NCBI GenBank assembly: GCA_016869435.1
Contig: VGEB01000023.1
Span: forward strand, 1 to 32,693
DNA: 32,693 nucleotides
Source: Alphaproteobacteria bacterium
GTDB taxonomy: Bacteria > Pseudomonadota > Alphaproteobacteria > Rhizobiales > Beijerinckiaceae
Reading direction: 5' to 3'
Shown here piece by piece: positions 1 through 7,023 of the stretch. The first letter of the stretch is position 1. Every line of letters starts with the position of its first letter. The notes below the pieces were generated by a model that saw only the letters and a program-made list of their open reading frames with translations, did no database searches and was not told where the DNA came from. A program made the position numbers and the translations under genes.

Positions 1-29
1 ATCGCCGTCGATGTGATAGCTTTGTTCAT
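1..29 (-). CDS. 5' end of a gene leaving the window (unknown)
   Basis: An ATG on the minus strand at 29-27 opens a frame reading MNKAITSTA to the window edge. A purine-rich Shine-Dalgarno sequence (GGAAGGAAAG) lies about 7 nt upstream of it. Only nine complete codons are visible, so no function can be given. It would be divergently transcribed from the universal stress gene at 236. Confidence 0.4.
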
Positions 30-132
30 GGCGTTGCTTTCCTTCCGTGGAATCAGCACCCCGAGCCTACAAGCTCAAGGTGAGCAACGCCGCTCCTCCT
101 ATTTCAACATCGGTCGGGACATCGCCTAGTGA

Positions 133-152
133 CGCAATCGATTTACATTGCG
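133..152. promoter_or_regulatory. Inverted repeat in divergent intergenic region
   Basis: CGCAAT and ATTGCG form a perfect 6-bp inverted repeat separated by 8 bp. It sits between the leftward gene start at 29 and the universal stress gene at 236. It could be an operator for either gene. It is not an FNR/FixK box, so no regulator is proposed. Confidence 0.3.
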
Positions 153-235
153 CGCTAAACGAGCTTCGGCTTTGTTTGTTGTTTCGAACGCCCCCTGCGC
201 CATATCCCTAAAGAATCTCCTGATGGAGGGCGCCG

Positions 236-670
236 ATGTATCGCAAGATTCTTCTGCCCATCGATATTACCGAACCTGAGATGACGGACCGCGCGCTCGC
301 CGTTGGGCAGGCATTGGCTAAGGCCTTCAACGGCGACATACGGCTCGTCAACGTGCAGTCGCTGTTACCGATTGCCTTTCTTGATTACGTGCCGGAAAAT
401 TTTGATCTCCAAGTGCGTCGCGGTCTCGAGAAGGAGATGGCGGCGGTCGCCGCCAAGATTCAGTATGCGCCTGAACGCATATCCACCAAAGTGCTGTTCG
501 GCCCTGTCTATCAAAAGGTTCTGGCGGAAGCTGAAGACTGGGGCGCTGACCTTATTGTACTGTGCTCGCATAGGCCTGGAATGGATCGTTTTCTCATCGG
601 CTCTAACGCCACGACGATCGTCAATCACGCGCAATGTTCGGTGCTGGTGGTGCGAGGCGTCGCTGCGTAA
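236..670 (+). CDS. Universal stress protein (UspA family)
   Basis: A 144-residue single-domain UspA protein, the usual length for the family, probably a cytoplasmic dimer. It begins with the typical strand MYRKILLPIDI and ends with the family's nucleotide-loop and C-terminal strand region (SHRPGMDRFLIGSNATTIV then CSVLVVR, residues about 111-140). The ATP-binding motif of the family is G-x2-G-x9-G-[ST]. Here the start of the loop reads SHRPG rather than SHGRTG, while the later GS is kept, so ATP binding is likely but not certain. A GGAGGG Shine-Dalgarno sequence 5 nt upstream supports the ATG at 236. It appears monocistronic and divergent from the gene leaving the left edge. Stress or redox induction is typical of the family, but no regulator box could be identified. 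Confidence 0.92.
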   Translation: MYRKILLPIDITEPEMTDRALAVGQALAKAFNGDIRLVNVQSLLPIAFLDYVPENFDLQVRRGLEKEMAAVAAKIQYAPERISTKVLFGPVYQKVLAEAEDWGADLIVLCSHRPGMDRFLIGSNATTIVNHAQCSVLVVRGVAA

Positions 671-849
671 ACCTCCAGAACTCCCCGCCTGTAGCGTCGC
701 TTCAAGAAAGCAGGGCGATATTTCGCGAGATGATGAAGCTAAGATGGCGCCGCGGTGACGGCGCTTTCACGAAACTCTCATCGCTCTCTCACATGACTCT
801 GCTACCGACCCGTCGATGCGGCGAAGACGCGATGTCGCGGGAGGATGCT

Positions 850-1032
850 ATGTCGAAAGACGCGATGCAGACCGAAAAGTCCGAAAGCAATACCGGCAAA
901 ATCGTCGGCGGCGCGATCGCCGCGGCCATCGGCGGCACGATCGGCGCGCTGCTGTTGGGCGGCTATGCCGTCCTGCCGGCCGCCGTCGTCGTTGGACTGC
1001 TCGGCGTTGCGCTTGGAGCGGTGTTCGACTGA
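850..1032 (+). CDS. Small glycine-rich membrane protein
   Basis: A 60-residue protein with a short polar N-terminus (about 16 residues, MSKDAMQTEKSESNTG). It is followed by a long Gly/Ala/Val/Leu-rich hydrophobic stretch (residues about 17-58) that can form two glycine-zipper-like membrane helices. A GGGAGG Shine-Dalgarno sequence 5 nt before the ATG at 850 favours this start over the in-frame ATG at 832. A rho-independent terminator lies 78 nt downstream. I do not recognise the family. It resembles small inner-membrane proteins often found beside stress genes, but no function is assigned. Confidence 0.65.
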   Translation: MSKDAMQTEKSESNTGKIVGGAIAAAIGGTIGALLLGGYAVLPAAVVVGLLGVALGAVFD

Positions 1033-1109
1033 GAGCGAGTTCGCGCCGGGCGACGTGAAATTCGGGTCCGGCTCGAAGGCGTAGGTTTTGAGTTCGCGCG
1101 TGAAACTTG

Positions 1110-1142
1110 GCGGCTTCAAAGGCGAAGCCGCTTTTTCTTTTT
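1110..1142 (+). terminator. Rho-independent terminator
   Basis: A perfect 8-bp stem, GCGGCTTC (1110-1117) with GAAGCCGC (1124-1131), encloses a 6-nt loop and is followed by TTTTTCTTTTT. It terminates the small membrane protein gene and separates it from the SH3-protein gene. Confidence 0.85.
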
Positions 1143-1366
1143 AGGGAGCGTCGCTCCGACCCGCCAATAAGGGGAATGAGATAACCTTAAATTGAACTGG
1201 CGCGCTGGTCTCCTTGGCTGTGGCTTTGCTAAACGGAAGCGTAGGAATATGAAATGCGTCGCGGGGAATATGGCCTTGGGCGGAACCGTTTTGCTCCGAT
1301 TTCGTTACTCCCCTAGAGCCAGAGCCTCGCGCTGAAAAAGGCTTAGTTTTAACTGGGAGGTAGAAG

Positions 1367-1849
1367 ATGAATAAAATTCTGGGATTTGCTGCCGCGGCCG
1401 CCGTTCTGTTTGGAGGCTCCGCTTTCGCCGATCCGGTGACCAGCCCGGCGAACGTCCGGTCCGGGCCCAGCCCGAAATGGCGCGTGGTGGCCACCCTGCC
1501 GGCGGGAACCGATGTGACGGTGGTCGATTGTGGCGCCGGCTGGAAGCGCGACTGGTGCGAAATTCAGGCGGGCTCCGTCCATGGCTTTGTCGCCGCGGGC
1601 GTCCTTGGGACGCAGGGAAATAATGTGCTTATCGCGCCCGTCGTAACCAACAACCAGGTCGCGATCTACAAGGGCCCTGGCGTCAACTACAAGATCATCG
1701 GAAACATTCCGGAGAACCAGACGGTCAACCAGGGCGCATGTTACCAAGGCACCGGCGGCGTCATCTGGTGCCAGGTGAATTATGGCGGCAAATCGGGCTA
1801 CGCGATCCAGTCCGAGCTGCAGCGTCAGAACGCGCTCTTCCCGCTGTAA
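1367..1849 (+). CDS. Secreted SH3-domain protein, two SH3-like repeats
   Basis: A 160-residue protein with a Sec signal peptide (residues 1-21, cleavage after SAFA). The mature part has two bacterial SH3-like (SH3b) units. Residues about 26-80 start with the motif NVRSGPS, and residues about 90-152 carry the related YKGPGVNYKIIG. Each has the Val-Arg/Tyr-x-Gly-Pro signature and a conserved Trp-Cys. Four Cys in the mature part could form disulfides. The family is periplasmic and often binds peptidoglycan or partner proteins; the ligand here is unknown. The ATG at 1367 is preceded by GGGAGG. It is flanked by two hairpin terminators and so stands alone. Confidence 0.85.
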   Translation: MNKILGFAAAAAVLFGGSAFADPVTSPANVRSGPSPKWRVVATLPAGTDVTVVDCGAGWKRDWCEIQAGSVHGFVAAGVLGTQGNNVLIAPVVTNNQVAIYKGPGVNYKIIGNIPENQTVNQGACYQGTGGVIWCQVNYGGKSGYAIQSELQRQNALFPL

Positions 1850-1859
1850 TTCGCGCAGC

Positions 1860-1899
1860 GCGGCGCGGCGTGGACATTCCGCCGCCGCGCCGCTCTTTC
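1860..1899 (+). terminator. GC-rich hairpin, likely terminator
   Basis: An 11-bp perfect stem (GCGGCGCGGCG at 1860-1870 with its complement at 1883-1893) starts 10 nt after the SH3 gene stop. It is followed by TCTTTC. The T-run is short, so termination efficiency is uncertain. Confidence 0.6.
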
Positions 1900-1962
1900 G
1901 AGCACTGCCCGGACGCCCTATGATGCTACTGCGGCCACGCAGCCGCAGCGAGGGCCGCCACC

Positions 1963-2853
1963 ATTCGAGCCGAAAATTCACAAGCCGCCGCAGCGCGCGT
2001 CTCGCCGCTGGTCCGGCGCGCGCTCGCCCCTAATCCCGGTCCCTTCACCTACACTGGCACGTGCAGCTATATCGTCGGATCCGGCGACGTGGCGATCATT
2101 GATCCCGGACCTGACGACCCGCGCCACGTTGAAGCGCTGCTCGCGGCGATCAGCAATGAAAAACTACGCTATGTGCTTGTCACCCATACGCACCGCGACC
2201 ACTCTCCGGGGGCGCGCGCACTGAAAGAGGCGACGGGCGCCACGATAACCGGATGCCGGCCCTACGCGCCTTCTGAGTCCAACCGCGTCGGCGGTCCCAA
2301 TCTCGACGCCGCGCATGACTTGGCGTATGCGCCGGATATTGTGCTCAAAGACGGCGACGCGCTCGAAGTGGGCGGCGCGTCGCTAGAGGCTTTGGAAACG
2401 CCAGGGCATACGGCGAACCATCTCTGCTTCGCGCTCGCAGAGGAAGAGGCGCTCTTTACCGGCGACCATGTGATGGCGTGGGCGACGACCGTCATCGCGC
2501 CGCCGGATGGCTCGATGAGCGACTATATGGCGTCGGTCGAGCGGCTGCGCGCGCGCCGCGACAGCGTTTACTGGCCGGGTCATGGCGAACCAATTCGTGA
2601 TCCCCAGCGCTATCTGCGCGCCCTGATACATCACCGGCGCGCGCGAGAAGCTGCGATTCTCCAACGTCTCGAAGCCGGGGACGAGACGATCGCCGAGATC
2701 GTCGCGCACATTTACGAAGGCGTTGACAAGCGCCTCCACTTCGCCGCGGCGATGACGACGCTGGCCCATCTCGAAGATTTAATCTCGCGCGGTCTCGTCG
2801 ATTGTGCGGGAACGCCTGGACTGCAGTCGCGTTTCGGGGGCCGCTGGACTTAA
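1963..2853 (+). CDS. Metallo-beta-lactamase-fold hydrolase (LACTB2-like)
   Basis: The zinc-binding motif THTHRDHSPG (H-x-H-x-D-H) and later metal ligands in TPGHTANH, FTGDHVM and WPGHGEP define an MBL-fold hydrolase. It is followed by a winged-helix-like C-terminal region (about 85 residues), as in the LACTB2/glyoxalase-like subgroup. The first GTG (2089) is too late: codons upstream encode conserved family sequence (PLVRRALAPNPGPFTYTGTC then YIVG). That frame opens only after a TGA at 1921 and contains no ATG, GTG or TTG. An ATT at 1963 has a GAGGG 8 nt upstream and is used here provisionally (296 aa). A one-base frameshift from the ATGs at 1920/1923 is the alternative. The 3' end overlaps the convergent FtsB-like gene by 4 nt. 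The substrate is unknown. Confidence 0.8.
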   Translation: MRAENSQAAAARVSPLVRRALAPNPGPFTYTGTCSYIVGSGDVAIIDPGPDDPRHVEALLAAISNEKLRYVLVTHTHRDHSPGARALKEATGATITGCRPYAPSESNRVGGPNLDAAHDLAYAPDIVLKDGDALEVGGASLEALETPGHTANHLCFALAEEEALFTGDHVMAWATTVIAPPDGSMSDYMASVERLRARRDSVYWPGHGEPIRDPQRYLRALIHHRRAREAAILQRLEAGDETIAEIVAHIYEGVDKRLHFAAAMTTLAHLEDLISRGLVDCAGTPGLQSRFGGRWT

Positions 2854-3191
2854 GGCGCTTCCGACGCCTGCAGAAAGATCACGACGTCGTTTTTGTGCAC
2901 GCGGCCCAGCCGCTTGCGGGCTTCCTCGTCAAGAATGTCGGCGTCGACGGCATCACCCTTGATGAGCGCCAGACGGCTTTCCCAATGCATGCGTTGAAGC
3001 TTGAGCAGATTGCGCTCCAGGCGCAACTGTTCGAGCTTTTGCTCATATTCTTCGCCGGTCTTCAGCCCGCGCTGACCGTTAACCCCGTGCCAAATGAAGT
3101 AGGCGGCCATGACGCCAGCCGCCGTGTACAGAGCGAGCGGGAGTACGAGCGCGCGGAGAAAAACACGGAGACGATGCATGACCGCCAACAT
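2850..3191 (-). CDS. FtsB/DivIC-family septum formation protein
   Basis: A 113-residue bitopic membrane protein. It has a short cytoplasmic N-terminus, one membrane helix (residues about 13-34, ending AAYFIWHGVNG), then a periplasmic coiled coil (YEQKLEQLRLERNLLKLQ) and a short acidic tail with the motif DILDEEARKRLGRV. This is the layout of FtsB/DivIC, which join FtsL and FtsQ in the divisome. Starts are possible at 3191 or at the fifth codon (3179); neither has a strong Shine-Dalgarno sequence. In many alphaproteobacteria this gene lies by eno and pdhA, but here it sits between an MBL hydrolase gene and a PopZ-family gene. Confidence 0.85.
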   Translation of the reverse strand: MLAVMHRLRVFLRALVLPLALYTAAGVMAAYFIWHGVNGQRGLKTGEEYEQKLEQLRLERNLLKLQRMHWESRLALIKGDAVDADILDEEARKRLGRVHKNDVVIFLQASEAP

Positions 3192-3220
3192 AACTTAGGC
3201 GGGTTTAAGCGCCGTTAAGG

Positions 3221-3862
3221 CTATATCGCTTTTTTGGTTCCAGACCGCGCCAGCCGCTCGATTTCGACACGAACGAGCCGCTCGACCAGCGAGGGCAGAT
3301 TGGCGTCGAGCCATTGCTGCAGCATTGGCCGCAGCATTTCTTGAACGCCGTGATTTAGGATTTCGCTCTCACTAAGCGCCACACTGGCCGCAAGGGCCTG
3401 AAATTGCGACGCGACCGCAGCTGCAGCGTCGGCCGACAGCAGCGACTTCTCGGGCCCGGCGTCGGGGATCCCTATACTCGAATATTGCTGCTCGACCGCG
3501 CTTTTATCATCAATCTCCGCTGGCGCGCCTTCCCTTTTCTGCTCGCTCTCGCGGGCGGCGAAACGCAGCAACCGCGCGTCGCCTGTCTCTAGCTTCTCGC
3601 GACGCGGGTCGAACGCGAGCGATGACGGCGGTTCATCGTCGCGTCGATCAAGCGCGGGCGTGGGATAGGCTTTACCCGCTAATGACGGCGCATCGACATC
3701 CGGGCGAATGCGGCGACGGTCGTCGCCGCGCAAGCCGGGGAGGCCGTCGTCATCTGCGATGATGCGACGGATCGAAGCGAGAATTTCCTCCATGGAGGGC
3801 TCATTCGCGCGCGCTTCGTCCTGGAACGAGTGCGACGGGGCGGATGCGTTCGCTGCGCTCAT
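3221..3862 (-). CDS. PopZ-family polar organizing protein (DUF2497)
   Basis: A protein of about 213 residues if started at the ATG at 3862 (MSAANASAPS). The conserved N-terminal helix SMEEILASIRRIIADDD and the C-terminal block ending LRPMLQQWLDANLPSLVERLVRVEIERLAR are the hallmarks of PopZ/DUF2497. Between them lies an acidic, Pro- and charge-rich disordered linker. In Caulobacter, PopZ forms a polymeric matrix at the poles that tethers the centromere-ParB complex; by family, the same role is likely here. An in-frame ATG at 3928 would add 22 basic residues that do not look conserved. The gene lies directly upstream of the FtsB-like gene on the same strand. Confidence 0.88.
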   Translation of the reverse strand: MSAANASAPSHSFQDEARANEPSMEEILASIRRIIADDDGLPGLRGDDRRRIRPDVDAPSLAGKAYPTPALDRRDDEPPSSLAFDPRREKLETGDARLLRFAARESEQKREGAPAEIDDKSAVEQQYSSIGIPDAGPEKSLLSADAAAAVASQFQALAASVALSESEILNHGVQEMLRPMLQQWLDANLPSLVERLVRVEIERLARSGTKKAI

Positions 3863-4001
3863 GGAATTCTGCCGCTTTGCGCGGAAGGCGCCGCGCATGA
3901 GGGTGGACCGCATCTCTGACCGCGCCAAACCCGCGAATCAATTCGGCCCGAATGAATTCCACACTTTTCGCGCTATGATGTCACCCGCATTCGCGAAATT
4001 C

Positions 4002-5471
4002 TTATCGGCCGTCCGGCGTGTCGAGACCCAACCATTGTTCATGGACCTGATAAAGATGAACGCTCGGATCGTAGACCACGACGGCGAGGTTGATTTCTTG
4101 CGCCGACAAGCGCCCGATCGATCCTAACGCAGCATAGGAAGCAACGACGCGATCGCGCTGGGACGTGACGAGATTGACCCTGGCGTTGAGAAGCGCCTGC
4201 TGCGCATTTAGCACGTCAAGGGTCGTGCGCTGCCCGACGTTGGCCTCCTCCCGCACGCCGGCGAGCGCCGTCTCCGCCGCCTTAACCGCCGCCTGGCCGG
4301 AGATGATCGACGCCTTCGCGGTCTCGAGGAGGCCGTAACTCGAAACGACGCTGGCGCGCACGCTGTCGCGCTGAACATCGGCGTTGAGCCTCGCCTGCCC
4401 GAGCTGTTCCTTTGCCTGTCGAACTGAAGCGTATTCAGAGCCGCCCTGGTAGAGCGGCACGTTCAATTGTCCTATCGCGGAAGCGGTAAATTGTCGGGAG
4501 CCCGGCAGTCCGAGAAATGAATCGAATTGGTTTGAAACCTGGGTATTGACCGAGAGGCTCGGCATCAACGCGCCTTCCGCGACCTTGACGGCGAGTTCGG
4601 CGGCGTCGACCTGATGCAAGGCGGCAGTCACGCCAGGATGCTCAACGAGAGCGACGGCGATCGCCTCCTCCAGCGACTTCGGCAGCAGCGGTTCGAGGCT
4701 GCGCCCAGGCTGCAAATGCTTAGGTTCGCTGCCGATGATTTGGCGATAGTTCGCCATGCTGTTTTTAAGCTGCGCCTGCGCGGCGTAAAATTCGGAGCGG
4801 GCCAGCGCCACGGACGCTTCCGCCTGAGCCACGTCGGTTCGCGTCACCTCACCGACCTGGAAGCGATCGCGCGTCTGCTTGAGCTGCTCCTCCAGAACCG
4901 AAACGTTGTTCTTGCGCAGCGAGACGACCGCGGTGTCGCGCAGCACGTTCATGTATGCGGTCGCGCCGTTCTGAAGAGTCGCCTGTTCAGTCAGACGCAT
5001 TGTCGATCGCGCCGCGAAGACGCCTGATTCCGCCTGCCGCACAGAATTTTCGGTGCGGAAGCCATCGAACAGCGTCTGCGACACGTTCAAAGTCGCGCCG
5101 CGTGGATAGCCAGTGTAGGTGTCCTGAAAATCACCGCTCGCGCCGGAGGCGGCGCCAGCCTGCTGGCTGCTGCTGCCGCCAAACGGTATCTTGATCGCAG
5201 CATATTGGGCGCCGTACTGCGCGGTGATGCTGGCTTTCGGTCGAAGGCCCGCCTTTGCTTTCGGCGCGTCCTCGTCCCGCACGCGCACATTGGCGCGGCT
5301 TTGGTTGAGATCCGGATTGCCGTAATAGGCCCGCGCAAGAGCCGAGAGCAGGGTTTCGGCCGAAGCCTCACCAGGCGAGACGGTGAGGAAGGCAAGCGCC
5401 AAAGCGGCGGACGCGCAGGACAGGAAGTTGGCTGTTCGCCGCTTCCCGAGGCCAAACCCGTCAGTCGCCAT
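4002..5471 (-). CDS. tolC: TolC-family outer membrane channel protein
   Basis: A protein of about 489 residues with a signal peptide (hydrophobic SCASAALALAFLTVSPGEASA, cleaved before ETLLSALARAYYGNP). Two outer-membrane efflux protein repeats follow. Typical motifs include NPDLNQSRANVR near the N-terminus, VRQAESGVFAARSTMRLTEQ and GEVTRTDVAQAEASVALARSE in the first half, and GQRTTLDVLNAQQALLNARVNLVTSQRDRVVASYALG-like sequence in the second. It should form the trimeric outer-membrane and periplasmic tunnel for type I secretion or RND efflux. The ATG at 5471 with GAGGAGAGG upstream is preferred over 5546, because the extra N-terminus would precede the signal peptide. It lies downstream of the pcm-like gene, an arrangement common in Rhizobiales. 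Confidence 0.92.
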   Translation of the reverse strand: MATDGFGLGKRRTANFLSCASAALALAFLTVSPGEASAETLLSALARAYYGNPDLNQSRANVRVRDEDAPKAKAGLRPKASITAQYGAQYAAIKIPFGGSSSQQAGAASGASGDFQDTYTGYPRGATLNVSQTLFDGFRTENSVRQAESGVFAARSTMRLTEQATLQNGATAYMNVLRDTAVVSLRKNNVSVLEEQLKQTRDRFQVGEVTRTDVAQAEASVALARSEFYAAQAQLKNSMANYRQIIGSEPKHLQPGRSLEPLLPKSLEEAIAVALVEHPGVTAALHQVDAAELAVKVAEGALMPSLSVNTQVSNQFDSFLGLPGSRQFTASAIGQLNVPLYQGGSEYASVRQAKEQLGQARLNADVQRDSVRASVVSSYGLLETAKASIISGQAAVKAAETALAGVREEANVGQRTTLDVLNAQQALLNARVNLVTSQRDRVVASYAALGSIGRLSAQEINLAVVVYDPSVHLYQVHEQWLGLDTPDGR

Positions 5472-5496
5472 TGTTCCCCAACCTCTCCTCGCGCGC

Positions 5497-5516
5497 GCGG
5501 CCGCTCTCCGGCCGCG
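5497..5516. repeat. 20-bp GC-rich palindromic repeat, copy 1
   Basis: The hairpin GCGGCCG-ctctc-CGGCCGC plus a final G lies in the tolC leader. It is identical over 20 bp to 5642-5661 inside the end of the pcm-like gene. Confidence 0.5.
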
Positions 5517-5579
5517 GTGAGTCGCTACGATGAACGCTGAATGCAACGCTAGAAATGTGATTGAGGCGAAATGGCGGCG

Positions 5580-6284
5580 CTAAAGGCTAAACGCCGGCGC
5601 CTGAGCGAAACCTTCAAGAACTGGCGCGCTGGCCGAGAAGAGCGGCCGCTCTCCGGCCGCGCGGCCTTCTTGACGCTCGAAGCGCACGACTTGCTGGCCG
5701 GCGCGCGGCTCAGGCCTGACAATCGCAAGCAACCGTCCGTCGGGCGTCAGCTGCTCAAACAAGGCGTCGAGGCCTGCTTGAGCATGTCCCTGGACGATGA
5801 TGACGTCGTAAGGGCCGCCGCTGCGGAAGCCCTTTTCCAGCGGTCCCAGCTCCAGTTGTACGTTTTCGCAGTTCAGCGCGTCGACCCCTGTCCTGGCGCG
5901 CGCATAAAGCTCAGGGTCGCATTCGAGCGCGACGACCTTCTCCGCAAGTCCAGAGAGCAGCGCGGCCGAGTAGCCGGCCCCGCCGATATCGAGCGCCTTT
6001 TCGGTTGCTTTGATCTCGGCCTCCTGGAGCATTCGTGCGAGCACGAGCGGCGGCAGCAGGCTGCGCTTGTGTCCGCCAGCGGATTTCACGCAGACCGCGA
6101 GATCGGAATAGGCGAGCGACGCGAGGGAATCGGGCAGGAAAAGCTCGCGCGGAACGCTGAGAAAGCGTTCCAGCAAGGGCACGTCGGTAACGTCGAAAGG
6201 ACGAAGCTGGCGCTCAACCATGGTGTGCCGGAGCGTCGCCGTCGCCTCACGCGCTTTCGCCACTCGCGTCACCTTGTCCAACAT
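5580..6284 (-). CDS. Divergent protein-L-isoaspartate methyltransferase-like protein
   Basis: A 234-residue protein aligning by eye with the PCMT family: MVERQLRPFDVTDVPLLERFLSVPRELFLP, then AYSDLAV. The family's SAM-binding motif I (usually EIGTGSGY) reads DIGGAGYSA, and the active-site segment around ISQP reads KRSLLPPLVLARM. It may therefore be a non-repairing paralogue of Pcm. Pcm itself methylates isoaspartyl residues of aged proteins using S-adenosylmethionine. The C-terminus contains a copy of a GC-rich 20-bp repeat. The gene is upstream of tolC on the same strand and may be co-transcribed with it. Enzymatic activity is uncertain; family membership is likely. Confidence 0.8.
   Translation of the reverse strand: MLDKVTRVAKAREATATLRHTMVERQLRPFDVTDVPLLERFLSVPRELFLPDSLASLAYSDLAVCVKSAGGHKRSLLPPLVLARMLQEAEIKATEKALDIGGAGYSAALLSGLAEKVVALECDPELYARARTGVDALNCENVQLELGPLEKGFRSGGPYDVIIVQGHAQAGLDALFEQLTPDGRLLAIVRPEPRAGQQVVRFERQEGRAAGERPLFSASAPVLEGFAQAPAFSL
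5642..5661. repeat. 20-bp GC-rich palindromic repeat, copy 2
   Basis: An exact copy of 5497-5516, located within codons near the 3' end of the pcm-like gene and encoding part of its RAAGERPL segment. A third, shorter and imperfect relative is at 10580-10597 inside nadA. Confidence 0.5.
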
Positions 6285-6388
6285 TCGATATCCGGCTTGC
6301 GCCGGCCCCCTCGCAGGAGATGCTGCAGCGCAGGAATTCGCCGCCGGCGCTTTATAGGAGCCGACTCACGTCATGTCCATCGCTCGGC

Positions 6389-6847
6389 TTACAACTCAGC
6401 GCCCACGAGCATACGGACGCCGTCGCCGCTTTCACCCAGTCGGCGCATTTGTTCGAGCGAGGTCTTGTCGAGAACGTCGGCGATGGCCTCACGCGCCTGA
6501 AGCATGACGAGGCGCACCGCGCACCTCGTCTCGTCTACGCAATCGTCGCAGCGACGATAAACCGTTTTGCTCGCGCATTGGATGGGTGCGAGCGGCCCGT
6601 CGAGCGCGCGCACGATATTGCCGACCCCAATCTCCTCTGGGGGGCGCGCCAGCATATAGCCGCCGCCCTTGCCTTTTTTCGAATAAACGAAGCCGGCGTT
6701 GCGCAATTCGCCCAAGATTGCGTCGAGAAACTTTTTTGGAATTTGGTTCGAGGCGGCGATATCCGCGACTAGCGCCGTTTCGCCCGGCCGCACTCCGGCC
6801 AAGTGAACCATAGCCTTGAGACCATACTTGGCTTTTTTCGTCAGCAT
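6389..6847 (-). CDS. Rrf2-family transcriptional regulator with Cys cluster
   Basis: A 152-residue Rrf2-family protein. It has an N-terminal winged helix (MLTKKAKYGLKAMVHLA, then recognition helix region QIPKKFLDAILGELRNAGFV) and the wing KGKGGGYMLARPP. A cysteine cluster follows at C91, C100, C103 and C109. IscR, RirA and NsrR use three Cys here for an Fe-S cluster. The four-Cys arrangement suggests Fe-S or redox sensing but not a specific subfamily. It is divergent from a TSUP transporter and cysK, so it probably controls sulfur uptake or cysteine synthesis, as CymR-type Rrf2 proteins do in other bacteria. That role is inferred from context. Confidence 0.9.
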   Translation of the reverse strand: MLTKKAKYGLKAMVHLAGVRPGETALVADIAASNQIPKKFLDAILGELRNAGFVYSKKGKGGGYMLARPPEEIGVGNIVRALDGPLAPIQCASKTVYRRCDDCVDETRCAVRLVMLQAREAIADVLDKTSLEQMRRLGESGDGVRMLVGAEL

Positions 6848-6967
6848 TCCCTGTTTGACCTTTAGGGGACTCGGCGAATGACTCGCGCAATTCCCTTATT
6901 CACTGGCATTCTAATGGAATTCTGCCGGTTTTCTATATTTATGGGCGAAACAGGTCAGCTGCCAGAA

Positions 6968-6995
6968 TTGACAAAGTCGACTCACTTTATAGAGT
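6968..6995 (+). promoter_or_regulatory. Promoter of TSUP-cysK unit with overlapping palindrome
   Basis: A consensus -35 TTGACA (6968-6973) and a -10-like TAGAGT (6990-6995) are spaced by 16 bp. The -10 is embedded in an imperfect 12-bp palindrome, ACTTTATAGAGT (6984-6995, one mismatched pair). The palindrome is a plausible operator for the divergent Rrf2 protein; this link is inferred. Confidence 0.5.
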
Positions 6996-7023
6996 AAAAT
7001 TCGGTCTCGCCAGGAAAGGGAAA

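Noticed and set aside
5571-6500. 309-codon plus-strand frame across the pcm-like gene
   Set aside because: It is a shadow of the minus-strand methyltransferase gene with no recognisable motifs.
3861-6927. 14-mer ATGGAATTCTGCCG shared by the PopZ-gene start region and the Rrf2/TSUP intergenic region
   Set aside because: Several 14-mer coincidences are expected by chance in a window this size on both strands.
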